Below are positions 7,873-15,763 of a stretch of 64,000 nt of DNA, in pieces (the first letter of the stretch is position 1; each line of letters opens with the position of its first letter). The translations under genes and the position numbers were made by a program. The notes beneath the pieces were generated by a model. That model saw nothing but the letters and a program-made list of their open reading frames with translations, made no database searches and was not told the DNA's origin. Source of the stretch: Kitasatospora sp. DSM 101779 (GTDB taxonomy: Bacteria > Actinomycetota > Actinomycetes > Streptomycetales > Streptomycetaceae); contig NZ_JAHTIK010000001.1 in NCBI RefSeq assembly GCF_025655475.1, positions 4,499,731 through 4,563,730 of the forward strand, written 5' to 3'.

Positions 7873-8883
7873 TCAGACGCGGGCCGCGCCCAGTCCCACC
7901 CTGCTGCGGTCCCCGGCGTCCCCGAGTCCGAGCACGAACTCCGGGTCGACCTGCCCGGCGAGGTCCCGGCCGACCTTGGCGTTGCCCCAGCTCTCGGCGT
8001 TGCGCAGGTGGAAGTGGACCGCCTGGGCGGTGTACTTCCGCGGGTCGCGCAGCTCGAACGCGGCGTCCGCCGCCGCCTCCAGCTCCTCCAGGACGCCGCG
8101 GTTGGCCGGCTCCAGCGAGCGCAGGGCGGGCTCGGCGCCCTGCTCCAGCCGCCGCACCCAGTCCGAGTGCCCGAAGGTCGTCAGCAGGTCGTCGCCCACC
8201 TCCCGGCGCAGGAAGGCCAGGTCGTCCGGCCCCTGCACCTTGTTGCCGACGACCCTGAGGTCGACGCCGAAGTCGCGCGCGTACTCCTTGTACTGGCGGT
8301 AGACGGAGATGCCCTTGCGGGTCGGCTCGGCGACCAGGAAGGTGAGGTCGAAGCGGGTGAACAGCCCGGAGGCGAAGGAGTCCGAGCCGGCGGTCATGTC
8401 GGTGACCACGTACTCGTCCCGTGCGTCGATCAGGTGGTTGAGCAGCAGCTCGACCGCGCCGACCTTGGAGTGGTAGCACGCGACGCCGAGGTCCTGCTCG
8501 GTGAAGGCGCCGGTGGCCAGCAGTCGGACGGACCCTTCGTCGAGTGCGATCGGGCGGGCGCACGCGGCGTACACCGGGTTCTCCTCGACGATGCGCAGCA
8601 GTCGCGAGCCGCGGCCGGGGGGAGTGGTCTTGATCATCTCTTCGGCCGACCCGATGAGCGGGTTGTCGCCGCGGAGGTACTCCTTGATCTCCGGCAGGTG
8701 GGCGCCGAGGGACGGCAGTGCGGCCGCCTGGTCGTCCGTCAGGCCGAGGGCCGGGCCCAGGTGTTGGTTGATGTCGGCGTCGACGGCGATCACCGGGCGA
8801 CCAGCGGCGGCCAGGTGGCGGATGAACAGCGCGGACAGCGTCGTCTTGCCGCTGCCGCCCTTGCCGACGAACGCGATCTTCAT
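7873..8883 (-). CDS. CooC/ParA-family ATPase (metal-center maturation or partition type)
   Basis: A 336-residue SIMIBI-class ATPase. The N-terminus carries the deviant Walker A GKGGSGKTT at residues 7-15, with the signature lysine of the MinD/ParA group, then VIAVDADINQHLG and a Walker B-like VVTDMTAGSDSF near 160. The closest family by pattern is CooC, ATPases that help insert nickel or other metals into enzymes. No obvious metal-binding Cys pair is visible, so the metal link is uncertain. It stands alone with its own terminator. Upstream (8932-8946) there is a Zur/Fur-box-like palindrome, which would fit a metal-related role. The ATG at 8883 starts directly with the first beta strand (KIAFVGKGG). 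Confidence 0.8.
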   Translation of the reverse strand: MKIAFVGKGGSGKTTLSALFIRHLAAAGRPVIAVDADINQHLGPALGLTDDQAAALPSLGAHLPEIKEYLRGDNPLIGSAEEMIKTTPPGRGSRLLRIVEENPVYAACARPIALDEGSVRLLATGAFTEQDLGVACYHSKVGAVELLLNHLIDARDEYVVTDMTAGSDSFASGLFTRFDLTFLVAEPTRKGISVYRQYKEYARDFGVDLRVVGNKVQGPDDLAFLRREVGDDLLTTFGHSDWVRRLEQGAEPALRSLEPANRGVLEELEAAADAAFELRDPRKYTAQAVHFHLRNAESWGNAKVGRDLAGQVDPEFVLGLGDAGDRSRVGLGAARV

Positions 8884-8931
8884 CTGGGGCTCCGGCTCTC
8901 GCTGCGGCGGTCGGTACCGCCGAAGGGATGT

Positions 8932-8946
8932 TGGAAATCGTTATCG
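8932..8946. promoter_or_regulatory. Zur/Fur-like box upstream of the CooC-like ATPase
   Basis: TGGAAATCGTTATCG lies about 50 bases before the start codon and resembles the TGAAAATnATTTTCA-type zinc-uptake-regulator site of actinomycetes at roughly 11 of 15 positions. The surrounding 30 bases are distinctly AT-richer than the genome. The match is imperfect and regulation is inferred. Confidence 0.3.
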
Positions 8947-9073
8947 TCACCGATAGCGGTCATGCTAGCGGGGGTTTGGCATGCCACGCGGGTGGGAACG
9001 GAGGATTGCCTCGATCGGGTGATGGCGGGGTTGCTGTGCGGGGGGTGGAGGGTGGGTCATTACCCTCGGGTAC

Positions 9074-9955
9074 GTGAGCACTGGAACTGATCCCCTCGCC
9101 TCGCTGGCCGAGCTGCCCGGGGTGCCCGAGGCCGTCGCCGAGGTGCGCAAGGCCGTCGACCGGCTCTACGGCCACCGCGTGATGCGCCGCCGTGCCGGCG
9201 AGGTGACGTCGGAGGCCGCGCTCCGCGGCGCCCGCGCGTCGGCAGCCCTCGACGGTGCCGACTGGTCGCTGGAGGAGATCCGGCGACGCACCGACTTCGG
9301 CGGCGACGCCGAGGCCCGCACGGTGGGCGGTGCGCTGCGGATCTCGGCCGAGGCCGGCCAGCTGCTGGCCGTCTGGCGCCACTCACCGCTGCAGGTGCTG
9401 GCCCGACTGCACCTCCTGGCGGTCGGCGACGCCGATCCGTCCGCCGGTCGGCCCCGACGCGCCGGCGAGCAGGCCGAGCCGCTCTTCCCGGTCGAGCTGC
9501 CAGCCTCCGAGGGGCTCGAGAAGTCGGTGGAGAGCGTGGAACTCCCGCCCGCGCCGGGCGCGGAGGAGGTCGCGGCGCGACTCGACCAGCTGTCACACCT
9601 CCTGGTCTCCCGCGCGGAAGGCGCCGCGAACGGTGCGCCCGCCCTGGTGGCGGCCGCGGTGGTGCACGGCGAGCTGCTGGCGCTGCGGCCCTTCGCCTCC
9701 CACAACGGCGTGATCGCGCGTGCTGCGCAGCGCATCGTCCTCATCGCCGAGGGCCTCGACCCGAAGGCCATCTGCCCGGCCGAGGTCGGTCTCGCCGAGC
9801 TCGGCACAGCGGTCTACCGGGACGCCCTGGCCGGCTACCTCAGCGGTACCGGCGAGGGCATGGCGCGCTGGATCCGGCACTGCGGAGAGGCGCTCCGGCT
9901 CGGCGTCCGGGAGAGTACGGCGGTCTGCGAGGCGATGCAGCGCGGCATGGTCTGA
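9074..9955 (+). CDS. Fic-fold protein with degenerate active-site motif
   Basis: A 293-residue protein that matches the streptomycete group often labelled 'oxidoreductase' but has a Fic-like architecture. The helical core contains LRPFASHNGVIARAAQRIVL near residues 204-223, at the place of the Fic motif HPFxxGNGRxxR. The catalytic histidine is Arg here, and GNGR has become HNGV, so canonical AMPylation is unlikely. The upstream SALDGADWSLEEI segment (about 57-69) resembles the S/TxxxE/N inhibitory helix region of Fic proteins. The start is the GTG at 9074, which lacks a clear ribosome site. It is transcribed away from the CooC-like gene and ends before a strong hairpin. Cellular role unknown. 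Confidence 0.65.
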   Translation: MSTGTDPLASLAELPGVPEAVAEVRKAVDRLYGHRVMRRRAGEVTSEAALRGARASAALDGADWSLEEIRRRTDFGGDAEARTVGGALRISAEAGQLLAVWRHSPLQVLARLHLLAVGDADPSAGRPRRAGEQAEPLFPVELPASEGLEKSVESVELPPAPGAEEVAARLDQLSHLLVSRAEGAANGAPALVAAAVVHGELLALRPFASHNGVIARAAQRIVLIAEGLDPKAICPAEVGLAELGTAVYRDALAGYLSGTGEGMARWIRHCGEALRLGVRESTAVCEAMQRGMV

Positions 9956-10102
9956 CGGCGGGACCGGCGCGGGGCATGGTCTGACGGGAGGGGTCGCGCG
10001 GGGCGGGCGCGTGCTGCGTCGGTCGTGCAGCGGGTCGCAGCGCCGTGCCGGTCGGGCTGCGGGCGGTCGGGCGGGGCGGCGAACGGCCCGTGGCATGCAG
10101 AT

Positions 10103-10135
10103 GCGGCGGCACCTGATCCTGCTCGGTGCCGCCGC
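10103..10135 (+). terminator. Terminator hairpin after the Fic-like gene
   Basis: An 11-bp stem GCGGCGGCACC (10103-10113) and GGTGCCGCCGC (10125-10135) with an 11-base loop lies about 150 bases downstream of the stop codon. No U-run follows. Confidence 0.55.
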
Positions 10136-10139
10136 TGGC

Positions 10140-10405
10140 ACAGGTGTCGGGTTACCAAGCATGCACCGGAAGTGCCCATCAGGTGGGGATCTGGCCCGTT
10201 CACCTGGTGCGGCGGCCCGTCAGCGGGTCGGCTGCATGTGGGTGCCCAGCTGGCTGTGCGCGGTCCGTGGGCCTTAACTGCGTTGTCGGAACGACCCCTT
10301 AGGGTCCTGACCGGGTCTCGCGGGCCGTACGTCCTTTCTATCGCGGATCGCCCCAAAGCGGAACCCGAAACAAGAACTTTTTCCCGTTTGTCCGATATGG
10401 CGTCC
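10140..10405. ncRNA. ssrS: Probable small RNA gene (6S RNA locus by synteny)
   Basis: This gap lies between the homologues of SCO3559 (Fic-like, 'oxidoreductase') and SCO3558 (HAD phosphatase), where I recall that the S. coelicolor 6S RNA (ssrS, scr3559) was mapped. The sequence supports something non-coding: no credible ORF, a drop in GC around 10275-10400, a 9-bp stem pairing CATCAGGTG (10178-10186) with CACCTGGTG (10201-10209), a GACCC/GGGTC hairpin near 10293-10306, and an unusual AT run with five consecutive T near 10377-10382. I could not resolve the full 6S fold, the exact ends or the strand, so the limits are approximate. Confidence 0.4.
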
Positions 10406-10421
10406 GGGCCTGGCAGGCAGG

Positions 10422-11465
10422 TCAGACCACCGGCCGTCGGCGTCGCGCGGAGTACCAGAGCAGACCCGCCGTGAGCGCCGCCGCGCCGACCGCGACGGCC
10501 AGCAGCACGGACCGGCTCGGAGCGCCGAACTCCGGGATCCTGCTGCGGAGTTCGACCGGGCGGTTGAACACCAGCACCGGCCACTCGCGGGCCGCCGCCT
10601 CCTTGCGCAGCGCCCGGTCGGGGTTGACCGCCGACGGGTGGCCGACCGCCTCCAGCAGCGGGAGGTCGGTGGACGAATCGCTGTACGCGTAGGACTCGGC
10701 GAGGTCATAGCCCTGCTCCGCCGCGAGTTCGCGAATGGCCGCCGCCTTGTTCTCGGCGTACGCGTAGTACTCGATCTCGCCGGTGTAGCAGCCGTTCTCG
10801 ACCTTGAGGCGGGTGGCGATCGCGTGGTCGGCGCCGAGCAGCCGGCCGATAGGCTCGACGACCTCCGAACCGGAGCTGCTGACGATCACCACGTCGCGCC
10901 CGGCCGCATGGTGCTGCTCGATCAGCGACGCGGCCTCCTCGTAGATGATCGGGTCGATCAGCTCGTGCAGGGTCTCCGCGACGATCTCGCGGACCTGCTG
11001 GACGTTCCAGCCGCGGGTCAGCGCCGACAGGTACTGCCGCATCTTCTCCATCTGGTCGTGGTCCGCTCCGCCGACCAGGAAGACGAACTGGGCGTAGGCG
11101 CTCTTGAGCACGGCCCGACGGTTGATCAGGCCGCCCTGGTAGAACGGCCGGCTGAACGCGAGCGCGCTCGACTTGGCGATGATCGTCTTGTCCAGGTCGA
11201 AGAACGCGGCGGTGCGCGGAGCCCCGACGGCCCGGGCCGGGACAGCGGGGGCCGCCCCGGCGGCCTCCTCGACGGATCCGTTCGTCCGGTTCGCGTCGGC
11301 GACCGGATCCTGTGCCCCGCTGCCCGGCGTGCCGGCGTCGGGTTCGGCACTGTCGGCCGACGTGTCCGCCGGGCCGGAGGGGGTCGACGGGGGCGCGTCG
11401 GGGGTGGTTGCGCGCCCCGAGTCGGGACCGTTGTCGACGGTGTCGGCGTTCTCGGTGGTGTCCAC
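10422..11465 (-). CDS. HAD-IB family phosphatase with C-terminal membrane anchor (SCO3558-like)
   Basis: A 347-residue protein. Residues ~1-80 are a disordered Pro/Ala/Asp-rich region. Residues ~85-300 form a SerB/CicA-like HAD-IB domain with the nucleophile motif FFDLDKTI (Asp90 and Asp92), the motif II region VVIVSSSGSEVVEP, and motif III/IV YAYSDSSTDLPLLEAVG. A single hydrophobic helix (SVLLAVAVGAAALTAGLLWY) followed by RRRR ends the protein and should anchor it with the domain in the cytoplasm. The GTG at 11465 (VDTTENAD) is the likely start; an upstream ATG at 11504 is possible. Homologues are annotated as morphological differentiation-associated, but the substrate is unknown. It is divergent from ssd. 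Confidence 0.8.
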   Translation of the reverse strand: MDTTENADTVDNGPDSGRATTPDAPPSTPSGPADTSADSAEPDAGTPGSGAQDPVADANRTNGSVEEAAGAAPAVPARAVGAPRTAAFFDLDKTIIAKSSALAFSRPFYQGGLINRRAVLKSAYAQFVFLVGGADHDQMEKMRQYLSALTRGWNVQQVREIVAETLHELIDPIIYEEAASLIEQHHAAGRDVVIVSSSGSEVVEPIGRLLGADHAIATRLKVENGCYTGEIEYYAYAENKAAAIRELAAEQGYDLAESYAYSDSSTDLPLLEAVGHPSAVNPDRALRKEAAAREWPVLVFNRPVELRSRIPEFGAPSRSVLLAVAVGAAALTAGLLWYSARRRRPVV

Positions 11466-11628
11466 GGGACCGAGGATAGAGGGCGGGCCGAAACCCCCCG
11501 CCATTCGGCGTACTCGGCGGCGCGCGGGTTTGTGTTTCTGGCCGCTCGGGTACACCATGGAAGTCACGGATCGTTCGCGACCGTGCTAACCCGGTCCGGC
11601 TCCTCCCCCCCGAGTCGGGCCGTGGATA

Positions 11629-11663
11629 GACGACCCCCGCTCTCCCCCCCGGCGGGGGTCGTC
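11629..11663. terminator. Strong hairpin in the gap upstream of the HAD gene
   Basis: A perfect 12-bp stem GACGACCCCCGC (11629-11640) and GCGGGGGTCGTC (11652-11663) encloses an 11-base C-rich loop. It lies 165 bases upstream of the HAD gene and 440 bases before ssd, so it does not end a recognised gene. It may terminate a short leader RNA, act as a leader hairpin of the HAD mRNA, or block read-through. Confidence 0.45.
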
Positions 11664-11885
11664 GCATGTCCGGGCCCGTTTCTGCAGGCTAGTTGACACT
11701 GCCGGTGTCCGCCCGGAACGGATCGGTGACCGTACCGCCCGATGGGTGCACGTGCAGCACCGCCACGCCACTGCAGTCACTCTGGGTGACTGATTCATCG
11801 GTAATCGCAGATCCTGCAGAAGGCGTGTTCCCGTACCTATCGCGTCAATTCTGTGATGCATTGCCCCCCGGGCGAGTGAAGCGAC

Positions 11886-11911
11886 TTATCCACAGCCCCG
11901 AGTTGTCCACA
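11886..11911 (+). promoter_or_regulatory. Two consensus DnaA boxes upstream of ssd
   Basis: TTATCCACA (11886-11894) and TTGTCCACA (11903-11911) are both exact DnaA-box sequences, in the same orientation and 17 bp apart. The second is the preferred Streptomyces form. They lie about 200 bases before the septum-site gene ssd. Sequence identity is certain; DnaA binding is inference. Confidence 0.5.
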
Positions 11912-12103
11912 GCGAATGCGACGAGCGGATCCGAGGCCCTCCCGGTACGCCACGGTGGTGCCCGGGCCACCGCCGACCCCGCCCGATCGTCGGGCAGGTC
12001 GGCGGCCCCGCACCGGCCGTCGCACGCTTTCCGCGCGCGCCGTCCGGCCCGGACCACTCGGACACCGCCCGGCAGCACCGGGCGCCGCCCTGGGGGAGAC
12101 CGC

Positions 12104-13213
12104 ATGTCGACACCCACCACCGATTCCCGCCCGACGGGCCGCCCCGCGCCCACCGGCCCGCTGATCGTCACCGCGGACGACGCCCTCGCCGACCACCTCG
12201 CCCGGATCTGCGCCGCGGCCGGTGCCGAACCGTACCTGGCCCGTGCCGAACCACCGCGCGCACTCTGGGAGGACGCGCCACTCGTGCTGGTCGGCGACGA
12301 CCTCGCCGAGTCGTGCGCCGGGCTGCCGCGCCGGTCCGGCGTGCTGCTGCTCGGGCTCGACCTCGACGACGGCAGCGTCTGGGTGCGGGCCGTGCGCCTC
12401 GGCGCCGAGCACGTGCTGTTCCTGCCGGACGCGCAGGCGTGGCTGCTGGACCGGATCGCCGATGCGGCGGAGGGCGTCGGCCCGCCCGCGCTCACCGTCG
12501 GCGTGCTCGGCGGCCGCGGCGGCGCCGGCGCCTCCACACTGGCCTGCGCGCTCGCCGTGACCGCGGCGCGCAGCGGGCACCGCACCATGCTGGTCGACGC
12601 CGACCCGCTCGGTGGAGGACTCGACGTCCTGCTCGGCGGCGAGACCGCCGAGGGGCTCCGCTGGCCCGATCTCGCCGGCTCCCGCGGGCGGATCGGCGGA
12701 GCGGAACTCGCCGGCGCACTGCCGGAACTGCAAGGTCTCAGCGCGCTCTCCTGGGACCGCAGCGACTGCCTGGCCATCCCGCCCGAGGCGATGCGCAGCG
12801 TGCTCGCCGCGGCCAGGCGCCGCGGCGGCCTGGTGGTGGTCGACCTGCCCCGCCACCTCGATCCGGCCGCCGCCCAGGCGCTCGAGCAGATCGACACCGG
12901 TCTGCTCGTGGTCCCCGCGGAACTGCGCGCCCTCGCCGCCTCGGACCGCGTCGCCGCCGCCGCCCGGATGCGGCTGACCGACCTCCGCGCGGTGGTCCGC
13001 GTCCCCGGCCCGGTCGGCCTTCCCTCCGCCGAGATCGCCCGCAACCTGAGGCTCGCCTTCGCCGGAGAGCTTCCGTCGGAGCCCGGGCTCGGCCTCGACG
13101 TCGAGCGCGGACTGCCGCCCGGCCTGCGTGAGCGAGGCCCGCTCGCCCGCTTCTGCAACAGCTTCCTGAGCGAGGTCATGCCGCCGGTGGCGGCCGCAGG
13201 CGGTGCATCATGA
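12104..13213 (+). CDS. ssd: Septum site-determining protein Ssd (TadZ/CpaE-like, MinD fold)
   Basis: A 369-residue protein of the actinobacterial Ssd family (Rv3660c-like). Residues ~20-130 form a receiver-like N-terminal domain. The MinD-like ATPase domain begins at about 132 with GGRGGAGASTLA, a Walker A in which both lysines are replaced (Arg and Ala), followed by MLVDADPLGGGLDVLLGG. The lysine loss is typical of this family as I recall it and suggests nucleotide-independent scaffolding. It is thought to position the Tad secretion machinery and, in mycobacteria, to influence septation. The ATG at 12104 follows GGGGGAG. The stop overlaps tadA by four bases (ATGA), so translation of the two is coupled. 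Confidence 0.88.
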   Translation: MSTPTTDSRPTGRPAPTGPLIVTADDALADHLARICAAAGAEPYLARAEPPRALWEDAPLVLVGDDLAESCAGLPRRSGVLLLGLDLDDGSVWVRAVRLGAEHVLFLPDAQAWLLDRIADAAEGVGPPALTVGVLGGRGGAGASTLACALAVTAARSGHRTMLVDADPLGGGLDVLLGGETAEGLRWPDLAGSRGRIGGAELAGALPELQGLSALSWDRSDCLAIPPEAMRSVLAAARRRGGLVVVDLPRHLDPAAAQALEQIDTGLLVVPAELRALAASDRVAAAARMRLTDLRAVVRVPGPVGLPSAEIARNLRLAFAGELPSEPGLGLDVERGLPPGLRERGPLARFCNSFLSEVMPPVAAAGGAS

Positions 13214-14592
13214 CCGACCGTCTCCCGCGCCGCCGCATGTCCGGCGGTCCTTGGGCCCAGCCCGCGCAGCACCGCCGCCGCCTCGGCGCCGGCCTGCGAC
13301 TCGGCAGTGGCGGCTCCCTGCGGACTGCGGCGGCCCTCCGCTCCGACGGACAGCACGGCGAACGCACCACTGCGGTCGGCAAGCAGATCCAGGACGACTC
13401 CACGCACCGCCGCGGCACCCTGCTCGACGCCGTCCGCCTCCATCTGGCCGAGACCGGCGCGCTGCCCACCACCGGGTCCGTCGCCGCCGCGCTGCGTGCC
13501 AACCGGCCGCCCCTGGGCGGCGGGGACGTGCTCGACACCGTACGGGCCATCCAGGCCGAGCTGGTCGGCGCCGGGCCGCTCCACGAGCTGCTCGACCGCC
13601 CCGATGTGACCGATGTGCTCGTCAACGGCCCTGACGAGGTGTGGATCGACTGCGGAAGCGGCCTGCAACCGGCACCGGAGGTCCGATTCCCGGACCGCGA
13701 GGCCGTCCGACGGCTGGCCCACCGACTGGCGACCGCCGCGGGCCGCCGCCTCGACGACGCGATGCCCTGGGTGGATGCCCGACTCCCGGACGGCACCCGG
13801 CTGCACGCCGTCCTGCCGCCCATCGCCGCCGGCGGCTGCACCCACATCTCCCTGCGGATCTGCCGGGCACGCCCGTTCACCCTGGACGAGCTCGTCGTCG
13901 GCGGCACACTGACCGGGCCCGGAGCCGACCTGCTCCGCGGAGTGCTCCGTGCCAGGCTCTCGCTGCTCATCAGCGGCGGCACGGGCTCCGGCAAGACGAC
14001 TCTGCTGGCAGCCCTGCTCGGACTCGTCGGGGCCGACGAGCGGATCGTCGTGGTCGAGGACTCGGCCGAACTCCGCCCCGACCACACGCACGTGGTGCGC
14101 CTGCAGAGCCGTCCGCCGAACCAGGAGGGCCTCGGTGAGCTTACCCTGCGCGACCTCGTCCGGCAGGCCCTGAGGATGCGTCCCGACCGGCTCGTCGTCG
14201 GCGAGGTCCGCGGCGCAGAGGTCGTCGACCTGCTCGCCGCGCTCAACACCGGTCACGACGGCGGATTCGGCACCGTCCACGCCAATGCGGCGGCCGACGT
14301 GCCGGCCCGCCTGGAAGCGCTCGGGTCGCTCGCCGGCCTCGACCGGCTCTCGCTCCACAGCCAGCTCCGGGCCGCCGTCGACCTGGTCGTCCACCTCGTC
14401 CGCGATCCCGCCACCGGGCAGCGGCGGGTGGCCGAACTCCACACCGTGGAGGGCGATGCCCGCGGCCTCACGACCACGCGACCCGCCCTGCTCTTCCGGC
14501 CCGGTGGCCGCTGCGAGACCGGACCGGGCTGGGCCTCGCTCCAGCACATCTGCGCCGAACGCGGCGTCACCCTTGCGGGGAGGCCGGAATGA
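13210..14592 (+). CDS. tadA: Tad secretion ATPase TadA/CpaF
   Basis: A 460-residue secretion ATPase of the CpaF branch of type II/IV systems, which energises assembly of Flp-type pili or secretion at the inner membrane. The N-terminal domain (about 50-240) includes VLVNGPDEVWID. The ATPase core has Walker A GGTGSGKTT near 256-264, the Asp box VVEDSAEL near 280, Walker B-like RPDRLVVGEVRGAE near 327, and a His box GHDGGFGTVHANAA near 350. All motifs are intact. It overlaps ssd and the following mini-gene by four bases each, in one continuous operon with tadB, tadC and the pilin genes. Confidence 0.93.
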   Translation: MTDRLPRRRMSGGPWAQPAQHRRRLGAGLRLGSGGSLRTAAALRSDGQHGERTTAVGKQIQDDSTHRRGTLLDAVRLHLAETGALPTTGSVAAALRANRPPLGGGDVLDTVRAIQAELVGAGPLHELLDRPDVTDVLVNGPDEVWIDCGSGLQPAPEVRFPDREAVRRLAHRLATAAGRRLDDAMPWVDARLPDGTRLHAVLPPIAAGGCTHISLRICRARPFTLDELVVGGTLTGPGADLLRGVLRARLSLLISGGTGSGKTTLLAALLGLVGADERIVVVEDSAELRPDHTHVVRLQSRPPNQEGLGELTLRDLVRQALRMRPDRLVVGEVRGAEVVDLLAALNTGHDGGFGTVHANAAADVPARLEALGSLAGLDRLSLHSQLRAAVDLVVHLVRDPATGQRRVAELHTVEGDARGLTTTRPALLFRPGGRCETGPGWASLQHICAERGVTLAGRPE

Positions 14593-14726
14593 CGCTCCGC
14601 CAACTGGAGGCGCTCTGGGGCCTGGCGCTCTGCGGGGTGGCCGGACTGGCGTGGTGGCTGCTGGAGTCGGCCGCCGCCTGGCCCAAGGACGACCGGACGG
14701 CGTCCGACCGTCGGAGGCGGCCGTGA
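14589..14726 (+). CDS. 45-residue membrane mini-protein between tadA and tadB
   Basis: ATG at 14589 opens a 45-codon frame ending in TGA at 14724-14726. It overlaps the tadA stop by four bases (ATGA) and the tadB start by four bases (GTGA), an arrangement that implies real, coupled translation. The peptide has one hydrophobic helix (GLALCGVAGLAWWLLESA, about residues 11-28) followed by a basic tail ending RRRRP, predicting a single-pass protein with a cytoplasmic C-terminus. It could be a separated first helix of TadB or an independent small subunit. I know of no characterised homologue. Confidence 0.6.
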   Translation: MTLRQLEALWGLALCGVAGLAWWLLESAAAWPKDDRTASDRRRRP

Positions 14727-15763
14727 GCGGGCTCTCGACGGGCACGGCAGCGCTGGGCCGCCCGCCGGCCGTGCTGCCGGGCGGCGCGGTACGACGTCCA
14801 TCCGGTGGCGGGCGGGCCAGGAGGCTGCTCGACGCCCAGGGTGAGGAACGTGCCCGTCGGAGAGGCACGGCCCTCCATGAGCTCGTCCGGCGTGCGGCAG
14901 CGAGCGGACGCCGGCCCCGGTGGCTGGTCCCCGAGCTGGTCCTGTTGCCCATCGGGATCGCTGCCGGCCATGCCACCCACTCTCCGGTCCCGTTCACGGC
15001 GGCGGCCGCCGGCATCCTGCCGCTGCGGCGACTGCGTGCCCGACGCCGGACGGTAGAGGAGGCGCGGCGTCGCTCGGCGGCCGTGATCGAGCTGTGTACC
15101 TGTCTGGTCGGCGAGCTCCGCAGCGGTGCCACCGCCGAGTACGCCCTGCAGACCGTCATCGGCCGCGGGCGAGCACTCCGGGACGACCTCGGCGCCGAAC
15201 CGTCCGCCCGACTCGCGGCGGCCCGCTACGGCGCAGACGTCCCGACCGCCCTCCGTCTGGTCGCCGAACTGCCGGGCGGCTGCGGGGCCGCAGCCGTCGC
15301 CGCCTGCTGGCAGGTGAGCGCCGAGAGCGGCACCGGGCTGCTGGCGGGCCTCGATCAGCTCGTCGACGCCCTGCGTGCCGAACGCGCCCTCGCCGAGGAG
15401 GTGGCCGGTGAGCTGGCCGGCTCCCGCGCGACGGTCGCGCTGCTTGCCGTGCTCCCCGTTTTCGGTCTCCTGCTCGGTACGGCCCTCGGTGCTCACCCAC
15501 TGCCGACGCTGCTCCACACACCGGCTGGCCTGGTCTGCCTCGCCGCCGGTGCCGCACTGGAGACCGCAGGCCTGCTGTGGACGGCCCGGATCGTCAGGTC
15601 CGCCGAGGACGCTCCCCCGGTCGACCCGGCCCGGACGGCGGGCGAGGACGGCAGGCCGAGAACGGGGCGGCCGGCCTGCGGGATCTCCCGCCGCCGTGCG
15701 GACCGCCTCGGAGGCCCGGAACAGCTGCGCCCCCGTACCGCGAGGGGTGGGGTGGCCGGGTGA
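14723..15763 (+). CDS. tadB: Tad inner-membrane protein TadB
   Basis: A 346-residue TadB/GspF-type platform protein. A basic N-terminal region is followed by a helix pair (PELVLLPIGIAAGHATHS and the segment after it), a cytoplasmic helical domain with CTCLVGELRSGATAEYALQT, and C-terminal helices (TVALLAVLPVFGLLLGTALG and LHTPAGLVCLAAGAALETAG). This is the fold that couples TadA ATP hydrolysis to pilin movement. The GTG start overlaps the mini-gene stop (GTGA), and the stop overlaps tadC in the same way. The last ~45 residues are a hydrophilic Arg/Pro-rich tail. Confidence 0.82.
   Translation: MSGLSTGTAALGRPPAVLPGGAVRRPSGGGRARRLLDAQGEERARRRGTALHELVRRAAASGRRPRWLVPELVLLPIGIAAGHATHSPVPFTAAAAGILPLRRLRARRRTVEEARRRSAAVIELCTCLVGELRSGATAEYALQTVIGRGRALRDDLGAEPSARLAAARYGADVPTALRLVAELPGGCGAAAVAACWQVSAESGTGLLAGLDQLVDALRAERALAEEVAGELAGSRATVALLAVLPVFGLLLGTALGAHPLPTLLHTPAGLVCLAAGAALETAGLLWTARIVRSAEDAPPVDPARTAGEDGRPRTGRPACGISRRRADRLGGPEQLRPRTARGGVAG

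Larger units (their letters stand above)
11466..12103. other. Divergent intergenic region between HAD gene and ssd
   Basis: 638 bases with no supportable gene. It holds the hairpin at 11629-11663, a TTGACA at 11693-11698, an AT-richer stretch at about 11785-11850, and two DnaA boxes at 11886-11911. The last 150 bases before ssd are GC-rich leader. Promoters for both flanking genes must lie here, but I cannot place them with confidence. Confidence 0.45.
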
